Shown here in pieces: positions 28,520 to 51,233 of a DNA stretch of 64,000 bases. Source of the stretch: Portunus trituberculatus (lineage: Eukaryota; Arthropoda; Malacostraca; Decapoda; Portunidae). The translations under genes were made by a program, and so were the position numbers. The stretch spans positions 11,572,684 through 11,636,683 of the forward strand of contig NC_059268.1 in assembly GCF_017591435.1 (NCBI RefSeq), in the 5' to 3' direction. The notes under the pieces were generated by a model. It searched no databases. It was given only the letters and a program-made list of their open reading frames with translations, and was not told the origin of the DNA. Position 1 is the stretch's first letter. Each line of letters starts with the position of its first letter.

Positions 28520-28760
28520 TTATCATACTATATTTTACAGATCTTACCTTAGCTGACCTTATCTATTACCTTGCCTTAATTTACGTACTTTGCTTTACCA
28601 CATTTAAACATTGTCTTACCTTATATTCATCTTACCTCCCTTTATCTTACCTATGTTACCTTGCTTTATCTTACCCTATCTTATCCTTACCTTACCTCAC
28701 CTTATCCTATTTTACCTAATCTTATCTTACCTTACCTTCTTACTTTATCTTACCTCCTCA
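28520..28760 (+). repeat. Degenerate CTTACCTTATCT-type repeat
   Basis: The words CTTACC and CTTATC recur many times with no strict period. On the minus strand this reads GGTAA/GATAA, related in style to the GGTAA run at 35254. It is a decayed short-unit array. Confidence 0.7.
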
Positions 28761-29499
28761 CCAAATATTACTTTTTCTTCCTCACTTCATGTAATTTTCC
28801 ACTCCAAACACTATTTTTTTTTGTTTTCGAGTGTCCTTTACCTATTCTCACCAGCTGCTGCTCCTTTTCCAGAAGTAAGACCTTTGTTTTGTCTCTTTTC
28901 ACACGATTGAATCTCTCATCTTGTTCTCTGCACCATGTCCAGCGGTATCTTGAATAAAGAATCACTGTAAATCTTTCACTCCATAAAACTTATAACTTTT
29001 TTCCAAATTCACATTTCTGGTGGCTTCTGATTCTTCCTATCACTTTCTTTTTTGATGCAGCTAACCACATATCTACACTTTTGCATTTTTTTTATGTTGT
29101 TTGGTATTTCGCAGTCATAAAGGATTAAAACTGATTATTACGTCTTTTCTCCGTTGCGTAGTGTTTATATTTCAAATTATTTCAGCGGTATTTCCATTAC
29201 TTTCTTTTCATTAGGTTCATGTTTCCTTGTAGTTTTTATTTAGTTTTCTTCGAATTCAGTGTTAGAAAGAGATCAACATGCTTCAACTACTTTAACTTTT
29301 CTAGTATTAAACTTACGTAAGCAACAGTACAAACTTGCAAAACTGGAGAGAGCCTTTTATGCTCACCTCATTTCCCATTTCTCCACAACACAATTCTATT
29401 TCATCTGTGTTTTCTAGTTTCTATTGTGATATCTACTTTGCCATTGCCACCCTTCTTTAGTGGCTTTATTAATATAACTTTTGTGGTAACATTCACTTG
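28761..29499. other. Unassigned T-rich stretch
   Basis: No gene, RNA or repeat recognised. T-rich homopolymers are common. Confidence 0.4.
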
Positions 29500-33154
<3,655 letters not shown>

Positions 33155-33277
33155 TTTGTACTGGAATCTATACAAAGCTTCAATTGAGAGATGTGTCATA
33201 ATTATAGTATAAACACGCTTATTCTCCTTTTCAGATGAGTGGTTCTTATGGGGACACAAGTGACATCCTTTCTACCT

Positions 33278-33280
<3 letters not shown>

Positions 33281-33315
<35 letters not shown>
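33281..33315. repeat. (CA)n microsatellite, short
   Basis: A pure CA run. Confidence 0.95.
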
Positions 33316-33319
<4 letters not shown>

Positions 33320-33400
33320 ATTTTTCCGTCACTAACTATCAGATCTGAAAGCGCGTGTGTGTCACTGAACCCGAAGGCAATTAGTTGAAGTCTTCAGGGA

Positions 33401-33555
<155 letters not shown>

Positions 33556-34143
33556 GATTTATGGATTTAAGGAGTCTCAGGCCGGGAATATCGAGACAAT
33601 CTGTGTATATTAGGATAAATGAAACAAGTATTTGAATGTGACTTGAGTATTATATTTCCGCAAAGATGGAGCGTCCAGAAATCCACTTATTTTTTTTCTA
33701 CCTTTTGCAGGATGTTGTAGTTTAAAAATAATATTAGTTTCGCTGTTTTTTGTCGCGCAGAGAAAAAAAATGAGAGTAAAATAATCGTATTCCCATGAGC
33801 CTCAATTTGCCACCAACCTCACCTCATTTCCAGCCTCACCATATCACCAGCTTCACCATAACCATTAACCTCACCACTGTTATTTTTCTTTGAGCTTATT
33901 TTTTTTTTTAACCTTGTGTTCCTTTCCTCATACTTATGGACACTTTTTTTTTTTTTATCTATTTTCTCCTACTTATTTCTCTTACTCCCATGTCAGCCAC
34001 GGGTCGTCTTGCAATATATTCATCTCATTCTTCACTGATCTTTCACTTGGGGAGCCTTCGTCTTATACTAATTGAGTAAAGGCGTCTTTCGTGTGTTTCA
34101 AACTTCACTCCGTTTTGCACCAACATACGAATAATAATGTACT
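33556..34143. other. Unassigned stretch
   Basis: No gene or RNA is recognised. CACCA-type words cluster at 33809-33880 (plus strand, ACCTCACC and CCAGCCTCACC), a weak short-unit repeat. Confidence 0.4.
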
Positions 34144-34357
34144 TTAACACTTTCAGTACCATGACACGTTTTCATATTCATTCTGCTTACTATTTGGTGA
34201 TTTTATACAGCTTTATAAACTTATAAAGGGATTGAAATACTGAAGACTCTGGCCCATTAATCTTCCGACTTCCATATACTCTTCCTAATGTAGATAAAAT
34301 CATCTAATCGTACCCAAAACTCATGGTAAAAATGCGTCCCTGCACTGAAGAGGTTAA
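34144..34357 (+). mobile_element. TTAA-flanked MITE, copy C (214 bp)
   Basis: It starts TTAACACTTTCAGTACCATG and ends CACTGAAGAGGTTAA. Internal words TTTGGTGATTTTATACAGCTT and CATTAATCTTC match copy A in the same order and spacing. Both terminal TTAA are intact. Confidence 0.72.
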
Positions 34358-35253
34358 ACTTTGTATTTTGGCAAAGGGACGTATTACGGCTATATTCAGA
34401 AACGCCTTGCTCTCTCACCACGCCAATTTTTCGAGTCCCCATAGACGACTTGTCAGGTTTTCAAGATAGCTTCTCATTATTATCAACTAGAGATCTTGCT
34501 AATCCATCATCAGAACCATAGAAACTCTATTAAAAAATACGAGAATCTTAAATTAGAGCCTTTGGAGAGAGCAAAGTGTTTCTGAATACGGATCCTAGTT
34601 CAGTGGCAGCTGTTTGAAAGTTGCTTCGTTATTCCAAGTATCATCAAGCTCGTCTATCTATTATAGATGTGTGTGTCTGGGAATGCAATTAGCCACACAC
34701 CCAAGACTTTATGTTCATAGGCATTGTTCTTCTCTTCGATTATGGAAAGTGAGTGGTGGAATTTGATTTGAATTAATACAGTGGAAAGATTAATGAATGA
34801 TATGAGGTGATGAAGGTTGGTCGTAGTCTTAATATGTTTGGTAATGGTATAATGTTTCCCCGTCATTATTTAAGGAGACTTTAATGTTTAGATATATAGA
34901 TATAAATTCTAATTCATGTGGCAGAATAATGGTGTAATGTGTGTAATGAGCATTTAGGAACCTCCATTAACATAACTTAAAAAAATAATGGATGTATGAT
35001 AAACTAATCAGCTGACATTTCATTGAGAACATGTACAAAGAAAAAGGAAAGTCTTTATTGTAGATAACTTCTTCATTAACGAATCATCTGTGTTACCATG
35101 AAGCCCGTGGTTGGGAAATTGTTCTCTCTTTGTTCGTTTCACAGCGTCCTGCCGGCTCTGTTGGATGTGAGTACATATTAACCTTCCCTTCAAGTCATCA
35201 TTCTCTGCTAACATTCCAATTAAGTACCTGTAAAATCATTCCACTGTGATAGT
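34358..35253. other. Unassigned stretch
   Basis: AT-rich, no gene, RNA or repeat recognised. Confidence 0.4.
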
Positions 35254-35353
35254 TAGGTAAGGTAAGGTAAGGTAAGGTAAAGGAGGGTAGAGTTTCTAGG
35301 GTAGGCAAGGTTAATGTGGGTTGGGTAAGGTTAGGTTAGGTTAGGTTAGGTTA
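35254..35353 (+). repeat. (GGTAA)n and TTAGG telomere-like repeats
   Basis: GGTAA is repeated about five times from 35254. A degenerate middle follows, then five units of TTAGG at 35328-35353. The switch between two pentamers that differ by base order suggests decay and re-expansion of a telomere-like seed. Confidence 0.75.
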
Positions 35354-35783
35354 CGTTTAGTTCTTTTGGTACGGATGATATTAGTAAGGAGTAATTTGCA
35401 CTGAAGCTATGTAGAAAATTAATAACCTTGTTGCTCGTTTACTGCATTAAAATGTAATTAACACATGAAAAGCTTGCAGGACTATTTCGATATGGAACCT
35501 ACAAATATTGCGTGTTTACAGATCTATATGATAGCGGTAACATGGCCAGTATTTTTAATGCATAAATAAGAGACTAAGCACATATTTAATTCAATGATAT
35601 GTATGCTTTATTCTCATCCTTGTCCCTACTACTGCCACACCGTACCCTGTTCTTGCTCCACCAAACAGGTACTATCACTTGTGGACTTGCTGGCTTCTTG
35701 CAGTTTCTCTTATTGTTTAATATTCCTATGTTCTCAACTCGTTCCTGTCAAAATACTCTCTCTGTTTGGATCCCTTTGTATCC
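35354..35783. other. Unassigned stretch
   Basis: No gene, RNA or repeat recognised. Confidence 0.4.
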
Positions 35784-36057
35784 TACCTTGTTTCCAAGTC
35801 TTCTTTTTGTAACCTGCATTTCTCTTTATGCTAGTACCTTGTCTTGCTGCTCCTCTCTTCTTATCCTGTCCCTTCTCCCATAGTCACAGCTTCTATCCCC
35901 TTCCTTTGCCACTCCCTGCCTACCCTGTTTCCAAGTCTTGTTTCTGTGACCTGCATTTTCTTTATGCTAGTACCCTATACCTTGCTGCTCCTCTCTTCCT
36001 ATCCTGTTCCTTTTCCCGCAGTCACAGCTTCTATCCCCTTTCTCCGCCACTCCCTGT
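35784..36057 (+). repeat. Two-copy direct tandem duplication, period 137 bp
   Basis: TTTCCAAGTCTT begins at 35791 and 35928. CTGCTCCTCTCTTC, AGTCACAGCTTCTATCCCC and GCCACTCCCTG recur at the same spacing. Short indels separate the copies. Confidence 0.88.
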
Positions 36058-36936
<879 letters not shown>

Positions 36937-37133
36937 GTCAGTTATTTGAATGTTACGATACACGGCAAAGAAACTAATCTTTTACCATGTTTCTCTCTGT
37001 GTCACGCAAACCTTTTTAGCTGTAACAAATGGAGATAATGTCGAATACACATGGATTTCTGAAGCTTTTATTTGATCATGATTTATTTTTCGTTATGATT
37101 TGTTTCCTACGTTGCCATTGTGCCGCGAGTGTA

Positions 37134-37135
<2 letters not shown>

Positions 37136-37193
<58 letters not shown>
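37136..37193. repeat. (GT)n microsatellite
   Basis: A pure GT run. Confidence 0.96.
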
Positions 37194-37195
<2 letters not shown>

Positions 37196-37410
37196 AGAAG
37201 AGGTTATTCTTTTAACTACGGCTTATGTATGCAGGTCTCGGCTACACTATTTCTTTTCAGTCTCCGGAGTTGTATTAGTCCAGTTTATTTCTTTTATTGC
37301 AAAATATGTACCTTCCTGCATCTGTAGACTCGTTATTTCGTTTATTCTTTATATCTACGGACGTGTATTTCATTTCGTAAAGCGCTATTTTCTTACCAGT
37401 GATAGATCTA

Positions 37411-37416
37411 CTCTCT

Positions 37417-37465
<49 letters not shown>
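37411..37465. repeat. Compound (CT)n(GT)n microsatellite
   Basis: Ten bases of CT are followed by pure GT to 37465. Confidence 0.95.
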
Positions 37466-37467
<2 letters not shown>

Positions 37468-38916
37468 CCATGAAGGACCGTCTGCTGCTGTCGAGACCAG
37501 AACGAATATAGGTTGCATCCATTTCTATCCCCGTTATCGTAATAAGGCTCACAATTCTACACTGGCCAGCACGACCGGTGGGGAAATCAAAGCCATCGTG
37601 TAGAAATTCGCCGCACGCACATGATCCTGACACGCGCCAATAAATAAGGTAAGAAATAAACCCACCGTGAATTTACCGATCCCAAAAATAACCGTAAAAT
37701 TTCTCCCCCTCGTGTGACGGAGAGATACAAAACGGCGAAACAATTGTGAGGAAAAACGAAGAAAAGGATGAAAAGAAGAGAGTAAAAAAAACTTCAACAA
37801 ACCCTCTGGAAATCACTTGAACCTCTTGCTCCTAGTTCAGTTCAGGCCAGGAAAAGACTATTGTAGCGTTCCTAAAGTTCGGGAAATTGATTTTAGGATG
37901 TGTTTTTGTCTTGAGTAATACTGTGGAGATTCGTGACTTTTCGGTCTTATGTTTCAATTTCTTTTCTTTTCATAGGAAGCAACAGCACTGGATAAAGAAA
38001 TAGCTGTGTTTTTTTTCTGTATATGAGTCTCTATCGTCCCATTGCATGTAGTATGGTAGAGCAGTCCGAAAAAAATCATTGCGTTTTTTCGTTGTTTCTG
38101 CAGCTTTTCCCTCAGTCCAGAGTAAAGATTTGTGAGATTTGCGGAGGCGGGATCCTGCCTCCTCCTCCTCCTCCTCCTCCTCCTCCTCCTCCTCCTCCTC
38201 CTCCCTGTCATTCTTTCCCAGATGGAGCCGCGCCGCCCTTCCTGTCGTCCGTCATGTTTACCTTAACGGAACCGCACCAGTTTTTCTCTGTTTGCACAAG
38301 GAAATATATGTTCTCTTTCTCGTTTTGCTTCCGCACTTTTTCCCTCATCCTCTCTTGTCCCTTTCCTGCAAGCAGCTTATTTTTTTGCCTCACATAAGGA
38401 CTGTGTTTTTTGTTTTACAGATGCTTGTTAGAGAGAATCTTCACAAGGAAAATAATATCGTTTTTTTATTTTTATGGTACTCTTCAAACACTTGTCACTG
38501 CACATAACCATTTTCATCAATATTATGGTAGCAAATGCTTAGAGTATCATATTGTGTAGCCTTATGCAAATTAAAGACATATGTTAAGACGCAAAGAACA
38601 TAACACATGGTACCAGTTATGAGTGAGAGTAGCCGAAGGTGAATGTTCGTTTGTCTTTATGTCTGTCTCTGTTTTCCCGGAAGATATCTAAGAAAGTTGT
38701 CAGCGGTTTTCAATGAAGTTTTGTGAGGAGGTTGGCTTTGGGCACAGGAAGAGTTTATTTGTACCCTGGATTATTTTCAACTTACTTTCGCCTTTCCATT
38801 AAGAATTTCGTCTTATAGAAATTGCTGTCAGGGACTGGTGGAGTGCTGGCATTTCTCTCGCACGGAATTACAAGGTGATACATACTCGGCTCACTTCTGT
38901 ACCTTTTCATTGCCAG
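37466..38916. other. Unassigned stretch with a short (CCT)n array
   Basis: A CCT array lies at 38158-38204. Poly-Pro, poly-Ser and minus-strand poly-Arg frames over it are repeat translation. No gene is recognised elsewhere. Confidence 0.5.
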
Positions 38917-38999
38917 GTGGATTGGAGCTACGGGGCGAAACAAGACAAGAAGACCCACGTGGTACCAAGAACAGAGATTAGTAGGAAATCAAAGTTAAT
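38917..38999 (+). CDS. Weak exon candidate
   Basis: A good acceptor (CTTCTGTACCTTTTCATTGCCAG, ending at 38916) precedes a frame reading VDWSYGAKQDKKTHVVPRTE and continuing for about eight more residues. It then meets either a donor-like GTAAGG at 39000 or a TAA at 39001-39003. The peptide is hydrophilic, with no recognised family. Acceptor-like sites are common by chance, so support is weak. Confidence 0.18.
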
Positions 39000-40008
39000 G
39001 TAAGGTCTCGTTCACTCATAAGCTTGACGAGACACTTTGCTTACTTCACAACACCTTAGCTTCACACCTTGCTATTCTCAGACGACTGTGTGGACCTAGC
39101 CAGAGAATATTGTAGGTGAAGTGTGTTGGCAGTGAAAGAGGAATGTCTTACGGTGGTTTTGTTCCTGTGTTTCTGTTTTTTTTTCTGCTTTCCCGTCACG
39201 CTTGAATAAATTGGAAGAAATGCTGGCTCTCTTCTCATGGATTTTGTGGCTACCGGCAGGATTTAAAGAAGTTGCCACTGATTTGTGAGGCAATCCTAGA
39301 AAGGGTAGGATATTACTTTCATTCTGTTCCTCCTCGCCCTTGTCCTCGTCATCGTCATTTTCTCCCTCATCCATATCCTCGTCCTTCACATTCATTATCA
39401 TCATCAGTATCTTTATGGTGACTAATGTTATTACTCCTCATCGTACCTCACCTCGTCTGAATAATTCCGCTTTTCGAACTCCTCTCCATCTTTGTCAAAA
39501 TAGAAAAGCTTAACCTGAAACTCATACTGTCAATGGAAACAACAGTGCGGTACATTGGTCCACTACTGTAACTCTCAACAGGACACTCGCCTCGTGCACT
39601 TTATGTTTCCTTTGTGTGGACGCCTCGCTGACCTGCACTGGGACTTGCTGCTTAGAGGAACAATTCACAAAGCTAGTCAAATATAGATCAGCTCCAGTCA
39701 CTTGTCTTGGGGTTTGGGGAGAGCACATTAACTCCTGAAGTACTTGTTTATCCAGCGTAATTAAATTTTCAAGGAGCGTATTAGGCAATTTACTCGTATG
39801 TCATTAGTCTTTCCACCTTTGTTGTTTATCATTTATGTGACTCTTTTTACTCCTATTTTTTCGTTGACTTCCTGCCATTGTGTGATAGTAATATTTTAGG
39901 AATTTGTCTAGTTATTCATCACATTTATATTTCAATCTCTGCTGTCATTAAAAATTGATAGTACTTGTCTTTATTTATTCCTTATTTTTATTTACTATTT
40001 CCACCTTG

Positions 40009-40011
<3 letters not shown>
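39000..40011. other. Unassigned stretch
   Basis: A minus-strand 102-codon frame at 39096-39404 has an acidic run (DDDEDKGEEE) that stems from a TC-rich patch. Another at 39522-39788 has no motif. No gene is supported. Confidence 0.35.

Positions 40012-40075
<64 letters not shown>
40012..40075. repeat. (GA)n microsatellite
   Basis: A pure GA run. Confidence 0.97.
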
Positions 40076-40081
<6 letters not shown>

Positions 40082-40220
40082 TAATCTGTCACCGAAAAGT
40101 GTCGATACTTTTCTAGTTCAAACATTTTGGTAAAAATATATTAGTCGGGGGCTTTAGATGGATCGCGTGCAAGGATGCTACGTAATATTTCTTGTAATAA
40201 TATGAAACAAACTCAACACA

Positions 40221-40428
<208 letters not shown>

Positions 40429-40542
40429 AAAGGAGATAAAGAAGTATCCCATTATGGATCTTGAGTGCCTTAAAACTTGATCAAATTTGTATTCATGAAC
40501 TGCAGAGAAAAGCTAAATATAGTCTGTACGAAAAAGTGCTTC

Positions 40543-40544
<2 letters not shown>

Positions 40545-40586
<42 letters not shown>
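40545..40586. repeat. (GT)n microsatellite
   Basis: A pure GT run. Confidence 0.96.
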
Positions 40587-40587
<1 letters not shown>

Positions 40588-42194
40588 GAAGGGATCAGCT
40601 GACCTACATAAGGTGTGGGCACTAATGAGTTATCAAAATCTGCTTATGTACCTTTCTAATTGCAGCAGAGGTAATAATCGCCTGATACCAGAATAAAACC
40701 ACGAATAGAAAAGCTAAAAGAAGGTTAAGAAAGAAGAGGATGCACTAAGAATAGCTAGTGATTCTTTTTTCTTTCGCTTTTATCTGCTCGTAAGCTCGCT
40801 CCATTCACCATTTTCGCGGTCTAATTTGGCAATTAGCAGAAGGCAACAGCAATTCTAATTAGCGTATGTAATGAGCCAACATTCGCCACCGTTACAAAAA
40901 AAAATAAGGCTCTACGTCATTAATTAAGGTAAATGAGTAATAAAATGAGACAGCCGCGGCCTTGCAACGACGGTGTCCGGTCATTAGCGATTGTGTAGCG
41001 GGAACAGATTGGTGGCGAAGTGTGAAATTGTGGCAGGTGAGGGAGGGGGACGAGAGGGAGGAAGTGGGAAGGGTTGGTGTGATATGAGGGACGCGTACAG
41101 CTGCTGCCACAAAGGGACATGAGTGGGAAGCAATAATGCATGCAGTGGCTACAGTCCTGCTCCGTATATTCCTCCTTTCTGCACGGCCGTGGATACAAAG
41201 GCACATCCAAGCGTGCATACATACATACAGTCATACATATATGCAGGTAATCTTGTCCAATGCCCAAAATTATGAGGCATACATCCCATACTCTGTGAAT
41301 CGAGTGACAGGGAGAGTATGTAGCACTCAGTATATTTAGGAGTACAAGTCAGGCGCTGCTGGAGGGAAGAAACTCAGAGGGAAGAAAATAGTGGACAGGG
41401 CGTCGGAAGGAGGAGGAGCAACATTCAAAAGACGCCTTCCTTAGAGAGACGAGCATAAAGGCAGCTTGGCATCACCATAATCCCTGGAGATGCACGCACT
41501 TTGCCTAAGTCAGGGCACCGCTCTCGTCACCCTTGCTGCGTCTTTATGAGCAGCGCCGGGAAGAAGTAACGCAGAGGGAGATGCTGCGCTCAGGACGACA
41601 CACTTCATGACTTGGCTGCGTGTCAGAGAGAATGCTCCTCAGTGGCAAACGAGAGAATGCTTTTGTAAGTTCACGTTCCTGCTTTGGAGTCGCGGCTTCA
41701 AAGGGCGACGCAGAAAAGACAAAGGGAAAATATCGGAAACTTTTTTTTGCATTTTATAACATCGCTTCGGTGGAAATTTTTGTACTCGGTAAAAACGGCA
41801 AGCTGGGGAAAGTTTTGCGTGTGTAGGTGTGCATAAGTGAGTGCGTGCATGAGTGAGTGAGATTAATGTATGTATACAGATGCATGCACCAACGCAAATA
41901 CATACACTGCCTCCGTGAATACGTAAATGTTTCCATACCGGTGATACATACGTATATATTGGCGTACTTCGATAGAAAAAAGCGTGCATATGTAGAGGAA
42001 TATGTAATAAATATGACAGATAAAATAAAGAGAGATGAATGATAACGGAAACATTTCACTAGGAGTTTTGCAGTGCATCACAAGTGGAATCCATAAACAA
42101 TTACATAAAAAAATGTCAACAATATAAAAGAGAATGGTAAATGAATAGGAAAGATATATAAACATCCTTATTGATTTTGCCTCATCCACACACA
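40587..42194. other. Unassigned stretch with a TAATTA-rich patch and a GC-richer patch
   Basis: The segment 40775-40930 has homeodomain-like cores (GGCAATTAGC, TTCTAATTAGCG) and is free of simple repeats. A GC-richer patch runs 40940-41120. No gene is recognised. Confidence 0.35.
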
Positions 42195-42204
42195 TACACC
42201 CACC

Positions 42205-42278
<74 letters not shown>
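42195..42278. repeat. (CCCA)n followed by (CA)n
   Basis: About four CCCA units lead into pure CA to 42278. Confidence 0.95.
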
Positions 42279-42285
<7 letters not shown>

Positions 42286-42726
42286 GCATACGACTGACCC
42301 TAGCTTCTTCAAATTGCTTAAGTTCCGTAATATCAGAGTCACGTCTCTCCAACACAGTCCACGTTACTGTCTACCGTTCATGTCTTTCCCCCTCGAGAGA
42401 CTAACCCGTGAGATATCAACGGCTCCTTAATGGTGTTCTCTTTATTCTTCTCTCAGTTTTACCACCCCATATCAACACATGCTTTTGCTACTAGGACATG
42501 CTATATAAGTATACGACTGCGCTGCCCCCATTCCCTAAGTGCAGGTAACAGGAACGACCATCCCTGAGACACGACACAACATTCCTCTCAGTGTTTCACG
42601 AGAGACCGAAGACGCAAGGAGGCGAAGGAGGATACAAAACTAATACTTTTCCAGCCTTATCTGATTTCACGAAGCAAAACTGTATATACAATAGCAACAA
42701 TAAATACTTTTGTTACCACTATTACC

Positions 42727-42752
42727 ACCACCACCACCACCACCACCACCAC
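42727..42752. repeat. Short (CCA)n run
   Basis: Eight to nine CCA units. Confidence 0.9.
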
Positions 42753-44461
42753 TAGTACCACTGCGACTACATCAGCTACCTAACGATATAATGAATTCCC
42801 AGACTAAGCCTTGTGTAATTTCAAAGGAATAGCCTCAAGTCGTAAGGTATGAAAATTATGAAACGAAAGAACAATAAGGTCGCATTATTAAACCTGCTGG
42901 AAAGTAAAGGGAAGATGGAAGATGACTTAGTCTCACCGTGGGAGGGTTATAATAATGAAGGAAATGAGTACGGTGAAAGGAGAGGAATGAATGATGGAAG
43001 TCTTGGAAATATGTACATGTATAAAGAAGAAGACTGAGTTTATGAATAATTTACATACAAGAGTTGGCATGAAAAAATATCTTAGATGGAACAACTTTTT
43101 TCCTAATTCTCTTTTTTTCTGTTTGTTGTTCTCTGTTATAAATACATTTAAGTTAAAGTGCTCCTGGTTCACATGTATCGCGTGATACTTTGAGGAATTA
43201 TATTTTTCATTACATGTTTTTGCAATATCAAATCTTATTTATTGATAAGGCTTATTACCTGTGGAGCCTATTACCCGAAAGTCAAATACACAGCGTTCAT
43301 TAAGCCTTTTTATGATGCACCATGGAAAAAAAATTGTTATTAATTAATCACACGAGGTGGCGTGCCTTAGCCGATGCTGAGAGTGACTATGTGATTAGGA
43401 ATTTACTAATTGTGGTTTTATGAAATTTGCGGCCGATTGACCTTGCAATAATTGGACTGTGATTAGTAGCGATGTTTTCGTGTTTGATGAAGGGGGCCGG
43501 TGTTGGCAGGCTTCCCGTGCACTGGTGGAGATGCTGTCAATGAAGTTGTAAATTAGTTAGAGGCCCGACACGAAAGTTCTCCACGATTCAGGATCGATTC
43601 TGGCCAGCCGCTAAATGATACTTTGATGTTTTCTTTTACCTCCTTCCATTCTTCCAATAAAATAATAATCAAAACCCTTCAAAACACTAGGAATTTTGAA
43701 GTGTTTTGTGTCATTATCATATCAAATTTTTCTATTCTTTTGGTATTTCACGTTCTTATATCCATGAGTATCGTTGGCGGCGTGACTTATTTGATTTTTG
43801 CTTTTTTCTATACCGAACTCCGAAATCCATCAATACTCGTAACATTTTCTCTTTATGATCATGGTGATGGATGACAGTAAATCGCGACACTCCATCACGA
43901 CGACTCCTAACTCCAGAATAGACTCATTGATTAGATATTGAAGTAGAAACATATGATGCCAAGATTTGCACTCAGCAGGAGTAAATACTGGTTGTCGTTT
44001 GGTTAATAGATGGACATCAGTCAACAATCGCTAGTGCATTGTTCATGTGCTAATCGGAACCAGAGTGTTGGTGAGGCGGTATCAGAATATGAACGGATCC
44101 ACAATGCACTGAAAAATTTGAATGTTGAGTAAAAAAAAAACATAAGAACAAAACAAATGTGATATATTGTTTTTGTTTCTCTTATTCTGGAAATGCTGTA
44201 TCGTGTAGTGTCGTATGTGGAGACGCTTCGTACAACATGGATCACTTCATAAAGATCGTTTGCATGAATATTCCACACAGAAAACGGTAAGAAAAGTCGA
44301 CGGTTATCAATCACCGGTTTTCATCACACGAGAATTGGGAGATAGTGTATTCCTTGCTATGTGATCCCTGTTTTTCATGTAAATATTATCGTTCATATCC
44401 TTCTTGTCCTCATCCTTGTATTTCCTCGTCTTTTCATCTTTTTTTTATCATCTTTAGCACT
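42753..44461. other. Unassigned AT-rich stretch
   Basis: No gene, RNA or mobile element recognised. The segment 43335-43560 has TTAATTAATCAC and related AT-core words and no simple repeat; it is discussed as a possible conserved element. Confidence 0.4.
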
Positions 44462-44593
44462 CTCCTCCTTCTCCTCCTCCTCCTCCTCCTCCTCCTCCTC
44501 CTCCTCTTCCTCCTCTTCTTCTCCTCTCCTCCTCCTCCTCCTCCTCCTCCTCCTCCTCCTCCTCTTCTCCTCTTCTCCTCCTCCTCCTCCTCC
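44462..44593. repeat. (CCT)n array, imperfect
   Basis: CTC/TCC units with CTT and single-base interruptions. Poly-Leu, poly-Ser and poly-Pro frames are repeat translation. Confidence 0.93.
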
Positions 44594-44826
44594 ACCACCA
44601 GCACATCCTCTCTATTCTATTTCTCTACCTCACCTCTTCGTCTTCGCTTTGGTACTTGCTTTGAATATCCGTAGAATTGAGTGGTGCAGTGAAGCAGGTA
44701 ATCTTATTTCAAGCTCCCGCAACCAGGGTCTCCTGTGCTACTAGATTCCTCTCGTCCATCCCCTGGTCGTATATATATATCCTTTCCCTCTTCCTTCTCC
44801 TATCTGTACACTATTTTTCGTATTCT

Positions 44827-44827
<1 letters not shown>

Positions 44828-44887
<60 letters not shown>
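44828..44887. repeat. (GA)n microsatellite
   Basis: A pure GA run. Confidence 0.96.
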
Positions 44888-48394
<3,507 letters not shown>

Positions 48395-48590
48395 AAAAAA
48401 TATCCTCTCTCTCATAACTTTACCTTGACACTACTCTCCTTTCTGGTACCTGCATTTAGCATTAGTTATGTGGGGGCAAACAATGCAAAAATTAAAAATA
48501 TCCTCTCTCTCATAACTTTACCTTGACACTACTCTCCTTTCTGGTACCTGCACTTAACATTAGTTATGTGGGGGCAAACAATGCAAAAAT
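48395..48590 (+). repeat. Two-copy direct tandem duplication, period 98 bp
   Basis: TATCCTCTCTCTCATAACTT begins at 48401 and 48499 and the copies differ at only about two positions, so the duplication looks recent. Each copy ends in GGGGGCAAACAATGCAAAAA. Confidence 0.95.
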
Positions 48591-50340
<1,750 letters not shown>

Positions 50341-50822
50341 AAACACATGAAATTGGACTTCCGTCACGTACTTTTTGCATGAAAGACTAAAGCAGCTTAC
50401 AACAGTCGACTTGTTTTTTTTCCATCTTTTTTTTTTCAGTTTTGTTACGTTCCTCTCGGTTCACGTTAACCAGAAAAGGCACATCACGCTACGATGAATA
50501 CTATTTTCCGCTGAGCACTGTACCGAACACACTGAGGCGTCCAGGGTGAGAAGCGATGAACTATATCGTCATATCCTCAGCTCTGTATTGGGTTTGAGGA
50601 GAAGAAAAAGTTCCAAAGAGGCGTCAAGTGGGATAATGTGGCCCTGCATCTTATAGGTATGTCCTCATGCCTTGCGGAACATAAGGGGATGATGCAGGGA
50701 GACTGTGATACATAGACGTGCTTATCTGTGTGACATGTGAAATATAACACAATTTGTCACTGAATTGCACAATGGACATGATAAAGACGTTTCTATGTCT
50801 AAAATGATTGTGCAATGAGTAA

Positions 50823-50912
50823 AATAAGCCGTTTATATTCCCGAAATAGACGAATAAGACGTTTCTATGCACGAAATAGAGAAATAAGGCGTTTCTATGG
50901 CCGAAGTAGTCA
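50823..50912 (+). repeat. 30-bp minisatellite, three units plus a diverged fourth
   Basis: AATAAG-CGTTTCTATG-CGAAATAG wording recurs at 50823, 50853 and 50883. A related unit (GATAAAGACGTTTCTATG) lies at about 50779. The period is a multiple of three, so the plus strand shows a ten-residue repeat (RNRRIRRFYA). Nothing else suggests it is translated. Confidence 0.85.
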
Positions 50913-51035
50913 GAACAGCGTCTCAGGTTTGATTGGAGGCGAGAATCGAGAATGTTACTGCTGGGCTACAGGAAAGAAAGCCATAGAGGGATCAGGGCGT
51001 TGTTTTTCAATATTCAGTACCAGCCATTCCGAGCT

Positions 51036-51060
51036 AACAACAGTAGCAACAACAACAGCG

Positions 51061-51095
<35 letters not shown>

Positions 51096-51192
51096 AACAG
51101 CAATAACAAGAGTAGCTACAACAACAAGAACAATAACAACAACAACAACAACAGTAACAACAGTAGCAACAACAACAATGACAAACTGAACA

Positions 51193-51233
<41 letters not shown>

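Noticed and set aside
50815..51189. Arg-rich repeat protein
   Set aside because: The frame is a 30-bp minisatellite followed by a CAA array; no independent coding evidence.
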